The notes under the pieces are model-generated. The model was not told the DNA's origin and did no database searches. It was given only the letters and a program-made list of their open reading frames with translations. Both the position numbers and the translations under genes were made by a program. A stretch of 64,000 bases of DNA from Conoideocrella luteorostrata (taxonomy: Eukaryota > Ascomycota > Sordariomycetes > Hypocreales > Clavicipitaceae). Position 1 is the stretch's first letter. Each line of letters begins with the position of its first letter. Where the stretch lies: positions 124,001 through 188,000 of the forward strand of contig JASWJB010000003.1 in assembly GCA_032433595.1 (NCBI GenBank), given 5' to 3'. This document shows, in pieces, positions 39,101-51,100 of the stretch.

Positions 39101-42100
39101 TCAACTAGATCTGTTGATCCCCGTTTTGTTGGCATCATGGGATATTGTATGACACTTGCAATCCTCCCTGTTTCTCTCGACCTCGACCAAGAGAGCTTAA
39201 CATTCGAGGCGACTACTCTGGAGAAGTACCGGGAGTGTGTGGACCACGATCAACAAGTCGAGAGCATCTTGAGCTGGCTTGCAGCGGAATGCAAAACAGA
39301 ACACAAGATCAAATTGGACGCTTTGTTCGTGTATCACGACCCACTGGACACGCATCTTGACTTTGAAACTTCGGGGGTTCAATACAGAAAGCTCGAAGAT
39401 CCGACGGGTGGGAGCCATTTTGACTTGATCATCCACATAGACAATTCGGGGTCCTCGGTAAAAGTCGGTTTTGAATACCGTACTTGCCCATTCAGCAAGA
39501 AGTTCGTTGAAACACTTGCAGAAGCCTTTTCTGACTTCGTGGTCGAGCTTTCCAGTCGTTCTGAGGAATCAACCGTCAAGGAAATTATAACACAAACGCC
39601 TTCACAGGCTCTTCAACTTTCCATTGATGCTTGTACAAGGCAGCCTGGGCCAGTTGTACAAGAGCTTCAAAGACGTGGTCAAGACCTCAGCGTCCTGGAC
39701 CACATCCGTATTACTGCATCTACACACCCGACAGCTGTCGCTATTGCAATCGAAGGACGCGATGTCACCTACCAAGAGCTTATTCGCCTAACTTGTAGCG
39801 TTGCAACGCAGTTACGTGGAGAAGGCGTCAAAATTGGCGACGTTGTGGTCTTATTTATGGACAAAAGTGTCGAGTACCTAGTTTCAGTACTAGCAGTAAT
39901 TCAAGTTGGTGCTTGCTTTGTGTCTTTTGATACGTCTGCTACACCGGCTGTCCTTGACTCGAAGCTAGGAGTGCTGAACCCAGCCATGATACTCACTAAG
40001 GCTGGCGACGTGGATGGGGAAAGAAGATACCTGGTTTTCGCTACCCCAACGATGAAAAGAGTCGTTATATCGACTCCTCAGAATGGTTCTTACGTCTCTG
40101 TTGCTTCTGATGTTGTTTCACCAGTGCGGACGTCAGCTGATGCATACATTGCTTTTACTTCCGGCTCAACTGCTGAGCCAAAGAGCTTCCGCATCTCTCA
40201 CGGCGCCTTAACTTCGTCCATATGCAGTCAGGTCGAGGCTCTAAATATCAGACGTGGGCATAGAGTAGCCATGCTTACCAGTTTATCATTCGACGTTTCT
40301 TTGATGGAGGTTTTTTGCACCTTCCTCGCAGGTGCCACGCTGGTTGTGGCCCCACATGATCAGTTTATTACTTCACTTGAAGAAACACTCAGACATATGG
40401 CCGTCACTCACGCTATTGCCACGCCTACAATGATAAGTGCTATCGAGTCACCTTCTGCAGTTCCATCGTTAAAGTCTATTGTCCTTGGTGGTGAACCGGT
40501 TCCCAGCGCTCTATACGATCGATGGTGGGGTTTGGTGGACATTCAAATTTCGTATGGACCAGCTGAAACCACGATCGCAACTCACGACTTTGTTGTCACG
40601 ACAAAGCCGATAACCACGGCTTGCACCATTGGCAAACCATCCCCCTCAGTCCGCGCTTTTGTTCTGGATTCTCAACATAACCCTGTGTTCCCTGGTATTC
40701 CAGGTCGCTTGTTCATCGGCGCCGCGGAGAGAGGAAATGGTGACCAACTAACGTCTGGTTATATTTCCCCACAATCTGCAAATGAACGATTGATTGTTCA
40801 CCCAGTCTTGGGTAAGCTGTATGACACCGGAGATATCACACGATACGACCTTCAAGGAGTATTTACACTGATCGGGCGTACTGATGATCAGGTGAAAATC
40901 TCAGGTGTCCGGTTCAATATCAGTGATGTTGAGAAGACTATTGATGTCCATGTGGAGGCTCAACAGAGATGTGCAGTAGTTGTTTCTCATGCTCGGCCTG
41001 ATGAAAAATTGCTGACTTGTTTTGTTGAGTTTCCGGACACCGAGGGTTCCTTGATAGCCCTACCCGACAACGGGGCGGGTGATTCTTCCCTCGTAATGTC
41101 AATCACCAATATTCTCTGTGACAATCTTCAGACACTGCGAGATTGCATATCGACAAAACTTCTTCCAGCAATGGTTCCCAGATGCTGGTTTCCCGTCAAA
41201 AAAATGCCCGTGACACGCACAGGGAAGATAGACCGGCGTCGACTACATGATCAGCTCGTGTCAATCTATCAGCATGGCATCAACATCAATGTATATCACA
41301 GCCTCACGATGCCTGCTATTGCTACTGAGCGGGAGACGGGAACCAATGACAACCCACGTTGGGATTCTCGTATCGCGCGGTCCTCTGGCAGAGGCAGTGC
41401 TCTGTCTGAGTCTGGTGAAGAGGAATTGGACGATAAGCTAATGCAAGCCCTTGTCGCGGCCTGGGTTGAGGTCCTGCCCATTGGTGATGCGCTCGTGGAC
41501 TCTAACCGGTCTTTCTTTAAGTCAGGGGGTGACAGTGTGTCTGCTATTCGCTTCTGCGCACGGGTGAGAGGATTAGGTGTCCGCGGATGTACAGTCGGAA
41601 AGATGCAATCTAATCCCTGCCTCTCGCGGCTCTATGATGTTCTCGCCTATGATAATGCCTCCATGTTGTCCCGGAAGTCACATATAGCATCATCTGATCA
41701 TTCACCTACAGAACACACCTTCAGAAGCACATCTCCCTCCTCAGTATCGTCGAGGCCAACACTCTCAGAGTACTCCGCTCTTAAATTTCCTGGAATGGTG
41801 ACCTTTACTCCCCTCAGCACATCGGGACAATCTACTCCTACTTCCGATAAAGAAGAGAAGGGGCCAGCTGATATATTCCGACACCTGAAAAGAGAAATGG
41901 ATACACAAGCCCTTCTGAAACAAATCACTGATGCGGGTATAAACCAAGACGACATTGATGTTGTTTACCCGCCGACTTCCATGCAATCCTCCATGGTGCA
42001 ACAGTCCCTGCTGAAGCCGGACTCAGGCGTATACCACAGTCAGCTCATACTACATCTTGAAGGTCCCATACAGAAGTCGAAGCTTAAAAGGGCGTGGAGG

Positions 42101-45100
42101 GAGGTCTGCAACGCAAATCCTTCTCTTCGCACCATTTTTGTGCCTCTGGAACGCGGCCACGCACCAGGGGTTGCATATTTGGCGGTGGAGCTGAAAGCAA
42201 ATACCCGTGAAGCTGTTTTCCGGGACTTCTCTCTCCCTTTGCCGTCACCCGAAGCGTTCGAGAAGATCTTAGACAACGATATGAAGCTCGGAATTGAAGT
42301 TACTACCAACATGCACAGAATGACCTTCATAGAGCAAGGTTTAGGAACGTTCACGCTGTTATTTACGTGTCATCACTCTGTTTTTGATGGCTGGAGCACT
42401 GCTACCTTACTGAAACAGCTTGGTGATGCCTATTCTGAAGGTTTGCCCTTAGAATTGAATAGATCTAACGCTGGGTACTTTGCGCAGCAGCTGACGCAAG
42501 ATCGGAGCTCGTCGGAGGCTCTTTGGAGGCAACACCTGGCCGGTGTCCAGTTTCCAAGGCTTACCCAGCGAGCAAATGCTATGAACGGACCAAGACACTC
42601 GAAATTGGAGGCAAATATTTCGGGTTCCCTTTCGAAAAGTACCCTCCGAGCACGCGCTGAAGCGCTTGGTGTTACCCCATTCACAATGGTACAAGTCGCC
42701 TTTGCACTAGCACTTGCCGAGCCGTGGGAGCAGGCGACTTCTGTCCGGACCGGATTTTGGACGGTTACCAGTGGAAGATCGCATCATACAGAGGATTTGA
42801 ACTCAATTGGCAACTTCCTGAACACAGTCCCGTGTGTAGTAGCCCTCTCATCGCGCATGAACTTGCGTCAATGCGTCCAAACCACGTATAGCACGTTCAG
42901 CAAGATGTCAGAACACGATCATGTTCCGACTCCAGACATTATGCGCTGTTTTGAGTCGCCTCTTAGCGAAATTGATGCCCTTCTGGTGTTTGAAAATCAT
43001 CCAGATGCTAGCAAGCCGCAACTCAACTTTGGTCAAAACATTCGGCTCGTGGCTGTCGATGGCAGAGAAATCAAGTCTCCCTTTCACTCTTGTCGTCGAA
43101 CCTGGTAAAGATGATGTCAAGATCACAGCTAAGTTTAATGAGGCGCTGATCCAGTCTGGTTCGGTCAGACGAGTCAGTAATCGTTTCGCGACAATCCTGG
43201 ACAACATTCTTTCGTGTGCCGACCTTGATGAATGCAGTGTCTCCAACTTCAGCCACGATTATGACTACACGGAGCAGCAGCTGGCATTGCAGCAAGCATT
43301 AGACATGAACCAGAGATCGACAAACAAAAGCACCCTTGTGTCTCTATTTCGCGAGTGTGCTGCTAAATACGGCCAGAATAGAGCACTGTCAACTGGCTTG
43401 TCATGGCTAACCTATGCCGAACTAGACGCTCTCACCGATCGGTTGGCTCTGCACCTTTTGAATTATGGCAATGAAAATTCCAAGGTTATCCCGATTGTTC
43501 TCGAAAAGAGCCCTTGGATGGTCGTTGCGATGCTTGCAGTCTTGAAAAGTGGGCGAGCATACTGTCCGCTTGAGTTCGACGCACCGAAACACAAGATCTC
43601 TTTCGCCGTCAAAAAGCTCGGTGCTACTGTGATCATTACAAGCGAAGATGGATTTGCCAATTTAGCGAGCATAGGAACTTGGGGTCAACCCCAAATCCTG
43701 GTAGTTGACAAATTTCGGACCGTCTTGGATAATGCCGCAAGTAACACTCCCAGCGGACCGGTGTCAAAATTGCCCATGATACACCCAGACATGCCATGCT
43801 ACATTATGTTCACATCAGGGAGCACTAGCAGTCCAAAAGCATGTACCCTTACGCATGGCGCGGTTGCCAGTGCTGTGCAAGCCGCTGTGCCTATCTATGG
43901 CATTCAGCCATCGTCTCGCATATTGCTGTTTGCTAATTATGTCTTTGATGCTAGTGCTATAGACATATATGGTTCCCTTAGTTCGGGCTCTTGTCTGTTT
44001 CTTCTACATGATGATAAGCTCAAATCTGACCTTATCGGGCACATGAACCGCCTTCAAATCAACTGGGTACATCTCACACCAACGGTTCTTCGAATCCTGT
44101 CCCCGGATGAGATTCCCAGTCTTAGAACTGTTGTGCTGGGAGGAGAGATGATGCCATTGGACTTGCTCAATACGTGGGCGAAGCGAGTTGACGTTGTCGC
44201 CGCGTACGGCCCAACTGAAGCCGCCATCCAAGTTCTTACCTTCCGCCCGACTAGTTATCCTGTGGAACAGATCAGCTACACCGCTCTCCCGGGAAATTTG
44301 GTAATTCTTGTGAATGATCGCCACGAGATTTGCCATCTTGACGAGCCCGGGGAGATCCTTGTTGCTGGAAACCAACTGTTTGCAGGGTATGAAGGCAACA
44401 CCTTTGCCACTCAAGCCGCCTTTACCCATGTTCCTGCTTTTGGTCATCGCCTATTCTACAAGACAGGTGATCGGGGTTTCTATTCGCACGTCGGTCAAGA
44501 TGGCAAGCCATGTATTCGTATCCTTGGTCGTATAGATGACCAGATGAAAATTTCGGGCATGCGAGTGGTACCAGAGGAAATCGAGGAAGTTATCAACACA
44601 GATCCAGATGTGGTTTGCTCCGCCGTGGTCACAAGTGATGGAAGATCTCTACATGCTCTGGTTGTGGCACGTAACGCAACCCTAGATCTCCTGCGCCTCA
44701 CGACCCTCTGCCAAGAGAAGCTTCCCGAGCGATTGCAGCCGGTGATCTACCAGATTGATGAGATCCCCCTCCTGGCAAGCCGCAAAGTGGACCGAAAAGC
44801 TTTGAGAACATTCGTGAATAATGCACTATCTTCGAAGTCTAGCGCCATCGCAAAGTGTACAATGAGGCAAGATTCTCCTCGGAAAAATGAAATTGCCACA
44901 GTTGTGGAGGAAGCCCTTGGTGCGAAAGTGCTTGATGTTAACACATCTTTGTCGAGCTTAGGTTTGGATTCGCTCGGTTTCATGCGCCTCCGACATTTGA
45001 TAGCTGACCATTTTCAACTACCGGATTTGACTTACCGTCAGCTGCGCAATGGCGCGACGATGGCGGGGATAACCGAGCTTGTGGAGGCCTCGTCTCTGTC

Positions 45101-48100
45101 AGCCATCCTCAGTAACGATGAGATGTCTGATTTGAACGCTGGCGAGGCGTTGATGACCAAAATACCCAGTCGTCAGCCTTCTTCCACACCAATTCGACGC
45201 ACTGGAAAATTTCCAGCTCTTCTAAGTCAACTAGCCATGTGGATTGCGCAAGAACGCCTACAAGATGCGACATATAACGTCCAGCGGATCTGGCGCTTCA
45301 ACGGCGTCACGGCGCAGCGTGTGATGTCTGGGCTTCTTGATGTCTTGCATCACCTCGAACTCTTTAGAACGACATTTGACTTTGACGTCTCAACTGGGAA
45401 GCTATATCAAATTGTTCATGATGAGATTCTCGTCAAGATTCAGTTCTCCAGCACCCCGCACACTTGGGAAGCTGACTTGCCGCCAGAGCTTGTGATTCCG
45501 GACAACTGCGCACTTATAGATCTAAAGAAGGGACCCTTGGCAAGTTTTCATGTCATGACCGATGGCAAGAGTACGCTCCTTCACTCTACTATACATCACA
45601 TTCTGGTGGATGAGTTAACAAGTGCGCGACTGTTCAAATTTATCAGGCTTGCTTGCATGGACACTTCTGAGCAATGTATTTTCGATGGTACATCGCTCAC
45701 TGACCTTCTTACAGGCCACTCTGCGAGCCGTCCAAAAGACAACAGCTTTGATGAGTGGAAGTACCGGATGCAAGGTGCTAAAAGTATCGCTCCAATGCAA
45801 CGGTGCTATGACAGCTCGTACGATCAGACTCGACAAACGATACAATTTTCTTCAGTGGCTGCAAACAAAGGCTCCTTGCCATTTGTAGATTTGTTGAGTT
45901 GCTTTCACGCTGTTCTTCATCGCTACGCTAGGTCTAACGATGTCACCACAACAATTCCTATTTCAAGCCGTGGCAAGTTGCCGCTTCGGTTCTCGCAACA
46001 CGTAATGGGTAACTTGACCCACACCGCACTTCTTCGCAGTCGCTTGGGTGATGAAGATTCGCTTAAGGACCTCATTAAACATATACGGGAAGGCGTGGAT
46101 CTTGCGTTAGAGTCAGACATGGCCATTAACACGGTTGCTTCGGCTTGTGGTCTTGACCTCACTCAGTTCGATATTCAGTTTGTTCTTCATGATGCCCAGG
46201 CTTATGACAGTTTGTCGTCCGACATGACTGATCTGACGCTGGATATCATCTCCCCGGAGAGGCCAATGCTGGACTTGATGTGGCATGTCTTTGTACATTC
46301 AGAGTGCCTGGAGATTCTAGTTCAGTTCAACGAGCGGAAATACCCGAAAGCGGACATTGAAGTCCTGCTCAATGCGTGGACGAAACTCATAGACAGGCAT
46401 GACAACACCAGATCCGCCAAGCCTCTGAATTTGGTATTGTCAACGTTGATCCCTGAAAGTGTCTTCCTGAGAGATTTTCGTTCTAGTATTGAAACGACTC
46501 AAAAAGAGTCTTGCCCTGCGACCCCAGTTATGTTGAGAGAGATGTCTTCTCCGACGCAGGATCGTATTTCGATGATAGATGAGACAGTCTCCTCCAAATC
46601 AGCGAACATTTACGCGGCGGCTAGCGAACGGACATCACGACTACTGTCCCTCATCACCGAGTCGCTCCGTAAATCGCTGGGTGTCGCAGATGTCAATCCA
46701 GATAGAAACCTACGAGAAATCGGCCTCGATTCATTTGCCGCTATGTCCTTCATTTCATTTATGCTTCGAGAAGAGCCAGAACTCGAGATCAGTCTTCGCG
46801 CAATCACGACGTACCCTTCCGTGCGACTGCTGGCTGCCCATCTCGCCGAAAACACAAATACCGCATTGGAACTTCACGACAGCCGATCAAGGTTCAGTGC
46901 CTTGATAAAGGACTCTCTATCTAAGTCTTTGGGTGTTGAGTCTATCACTGAGGACCGAAACTTGCGGGAACTCGGATTGGATTCGTTTAGTTGCATGGCC
47001 TTCATTGCTAACATGCTCCGACACGACCCTGAAATGAGTATCAGCATGCGCGACATCATGCACTGTCCCACAGTTATGGCTCTAATTGATAACATTACGG
47101 ACCAAATGCTAGCAACGGGAAGCGATCCTTTGCTTGCCCTCGACCCGAGTGACGACGAAAGCTTCGTGGTCTTACAGCCGAATAGAAGCACAAATACGCA
47201 GCAAGGTTTGGCGAGCTCCATGCAGAAACGATTCTATCTTCTACAAGAACAGCTTGGAGATTCAACTTACAGCTTGCCAAGTGCCTACCGTCTGCACGGC
47301 GTTCAAATGTCATACGTGATAACATCCCTCGAGCATATTGTGAAGGAACATGATATTTTCCGAACACATTTTGACTTTACAGATGACAGTACACTACTGC
47401 AAATAGTCAACGAGTCAGAACAACTGGAATCTGTAGTTCATGATCTTAGTGGACTGAGCGAAAAAACTGCCATCGAAGAAGTCGCGAGACTCAGCTATGA
47501 AGAATGCGTACGCGAATTCAACCTTACCGAAGGACATCTCGTGCGATGCACTGGCTTTATTCTGCCCGACGGAAAGCAATACTTGATTTTGAACTTCCAT
47601 CACTGTGTTGCGGATGAGCAAACTATCAGTGGAGTTTGGGCGGAGCTTTGCGCTGCTGTTGCCGAACAAGCTGACGCAGATGAGACCATCGAAACCCAAA
47701 CATACCTCGATTTTTCACATCGACATCACGAGATACTCAAATCGGACAAGGTGCTGACAGCCCAGAGATTCTTTAAGGACCTTTTTGGTAGTCCCGAAAG
47801 CCTCTATGGCCTCCCTGCTAGGCCGACTTCTGAACTAGCAGGCTACCCTGACGCTATTACGGTAAACTGCTCAGCAACCTTTGACTTTGACCCTGTGGAC
47901 TGGGCATACGAGTTTGGTTCGACTCCTTTCACAGCTTACTTGTTTACCTTCCAGCTTCTTCTCAGCTTGAGGTCACAAACTAGGGGATCATCGGTTTTGA
48001 TTCCTGCAACTTGCCGGGGACCTCGTGAACAGAACCTCTATGGATGCTTTATCAACACTCTTCCCGTAAAATTCAGCAAGCTGAAGGAAGGCTCATCCAT

Positions 48101-51100
48101 ACTCGACAATCTACAATTTTTTCAAAATCGCCTAACCCAAACACTGGAATACTCTGATATACCGTTTGAGAAGCTACTCGAAACCCTAGGCTGTGACGCC
48201 GGTGACTTTGATACTATGTTCACGTATCATAATGTCCCCGCTGGAGCAAGGGAACAAGTCAGGGCCATTCAACCCTGCAAGGAAATACTTCCAGAGGTTA
48301 TGCCAGGAATCTCTGCGAAGTTCCCCCTGGCCTTTACCATTACAAGAGAAATGAAACCAGATGGGAAATCGAAGCTGGGCATGAGCGTTGAGTTTAACCC
48401 AGACCGCGTGTCAGAAGCCGAAGTTTCTGAGATTTGCCTAGAATATGAGTCTTTATTGCGCAGAATTCGAAGCATAGGGCTATTCATCCATCTCTCTAAT
48501 CTTGAGGGACTTTGTGCTGACGTAAAAGCACCGAGATACCCAGAGCTCACCTCGCGAGGAAGAACCAGCGTGAATGATGCCACTGAGTCTGCAGCGCTTG
48601 AGCTAAAAGTGAACTCTACTTCTCAGCACCTTGAAACACAGCCAATCCAGAAGGTTCCTGCTTGGTTCCATGGTACGCCTAATCTCATGGTGGAATCAAC
48701 TCCCTTCGCCGACGTACAGGTTATGGAGCAAGCCAGAGTAAGACCCTCGGCAACTGCCATAATTTTCGAAAACGAGGTATCTGTATCTTACAAAGAAATG
48801 GAACATATGGTTTCCGGCTTGGCTCACTATCTATCTGCTTGTATTGGGCAGCAGAGCATGCTGAATCGGGCCATTTGCATCGTTGGAGACGCATCCGTTG
48901 AGCGCGTAATTACAATCCTGGCAATCATGATGTCGGGCGGTGCTTATGTTCCAATTGAGCTGATCAACCCCGTGGATTGGAACATGACAATTATTCAAGA
49001 CTGCGAGCCAGCCGCTGTGGTATTTATCCCTGAGAAGGAACCTCTGCGAATTAATCTAGCTTCTCAACTTAAAAGCCGACTTGCAGGAGTGGGAGTGTCT
49101 TGCCTCGGCATACCAACTCCACTTCCAACGTCACCAACCCCCCTAATCACCAAAAGACTGCCAGAGCATTTAGCCTACGTCTTGTACACAAGTGGTTCCA
49201 CCGGAAAGCCGAAGGGTGTAGCTATTCAGAATTATGCGCTCCGGAATGCGACAGTCGCGCTCCGTCCTTTGTACCGCCTAGCACCAAATAAGCGATTGCT
49301 CCAGCTGGCACCTTGGACCTTTGATGTCTCTGTTATCGACATTTTCGGCACTTTGAGCGTTGGGGCAACACTTTGCATCGGCCGCAAAGATTGGATGCTG
49401 GCGGATCTTCAAGACACAATGGCTACACTGAAAATCACACACATCGCCACCACACCAACGATTGCCGGTGCCCTGGACGCAAATGCGCTTCCGGATGTTG
49501 AGTGCCTGGATATTGGGGGGGAACCGATGACGGAGCTGTGCAGAGAGGTTTGGGCCGCCAAAGCGACACTCTTCAACATTTACGGACCAACCGAAGCCAC
49601 CGTCGATGTCCTGGGCCGCCAATGCTTTCCAGACACCGACATTGCCAATATCGGTCGGCCCTTGGAGAACGTGTTTGTTTATGTACTAGACGAAAATCTC
49701 AACCAGGTTGGCATAGGTGAGGTTGGTCAGCTAGCCTTGGGGGGTGATCAACTAGCACGGGGCTATCTCAAGGCGCCGCCTGGTCCACAGGCATTTCAGG
49801 ATACTAAGCAATACGGTCGCATCTACCTGACTGGGGACTGTGCTCGTTTCGAGACGGATGGAAGTATCGTCTGCCTGGGTCGTATGGACACTATGGTCAA
49901 TCTGCGTGGCTTGCGCGTCGAGCTGGGTGCGATGGAGAGTGCTGCAAACAAGGTGCTTGATCAAGGAAAAAGTATTGCAATGATGATTAAGCGTCAATCA
50001 GGTGACTGTCTGGTGGTTGTTTTTACAGATTCCACCATCCACGCAAAAGGTGCTTTGCAAACCATTTCCTTGGCTGGTCTCGCAACTCTTCTCGTTCGAC
50101 TGCAAACCTCAATGAAGACTGAATTGCCGCCATACTTCATGCCATCCTTATGGATCCCAGTCAAGGATATTCCTATGAACAATAACGGCAAGCTGGACAG
50201 AAAGGCAGTGAAGAAACTTGTTGTCGAGCTATCCGAAGAAGAGCTTGATAGATATCTTCCTCAAGCTGCGACAAATGATAAGCTTGAAGAATCTAACCAA
50301 AGGCAACCCACGATGGGCTCCGTAATTGCATTATCCAACGTGGAGTCTGCTGGACAAACAAGTACCAGAGCAGACGATATTGCCGAGCCCGGCGTGGTCG
50401 AGGTCCGAGGTTCCACACCAACGACCAAATCTCTTCCGGTTGAGAACCCGCCGCCTGGTGATGGTAACCGAGTCCAGGTGGCTATCAAAGCTGCAATTGG
50501 AACCATTCTTGGTGTTAAGACTCTACAAGGCAGTAGCAACTTCTTCTCCTTGGGCGGTGATTCAATATCTGTGATCCGACTGCGGTCAGCTTTTACCAAA
50601 GCCGGACTCAAATGCAAGGTAAAGGACATCTATCAGAATCCAACCGTTGCAGATCTAGTGAGATTTTTTGGTGGCACAATCGCGAGTGAGCCATTTGACG
50701 TGGTTGAGGCTGTGAGCACACCTATTACGACAAACATGGCGGTGCACACTCCCACACTCCCTCCTCTCGGTAACACACCGACCACGAAGGACCGCATACA
50801 AGGAGCCTTTCAAGAAATTCTGGGGAACCGTCATATCTCAGACGAAACCAGCTTTTTCACCTTGGGCGGTGATTCTATTTCTGTCATTAGGCTTCGAACA
50901 ACCCTTACCAAGATGGGATTCAAACTCAAAGTCAAGGATATTTATCAGTACCCCACCATCAACGCACTAATCGAATTCATCGATCCAGCCGGTTCTAAAA
51001 ATTGTGACGCGGGGGCTGTCAGTACATTGTCGGGAACTTCACGGTCAACTACTGATGTAGAGAACCATATGGTCAGCAGTCCCATACCCTTTACGCCTAT

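Noticed and set aside
43034..43070. Tiny intron as the explanation for the NRPS-2 frame change
   Set aside because: The only nearby GT-AG pair spans 34 nt, shorter than any other intron here (minimum 50), has no branch site, and would delete conserved C-domain residues.
43055..43090. Programmed +1 ribosomal frameshifting
   Set aside because: No slippery heptamer with a rare codon or stop at the shift point is visible; a base error or mutation is simpler.
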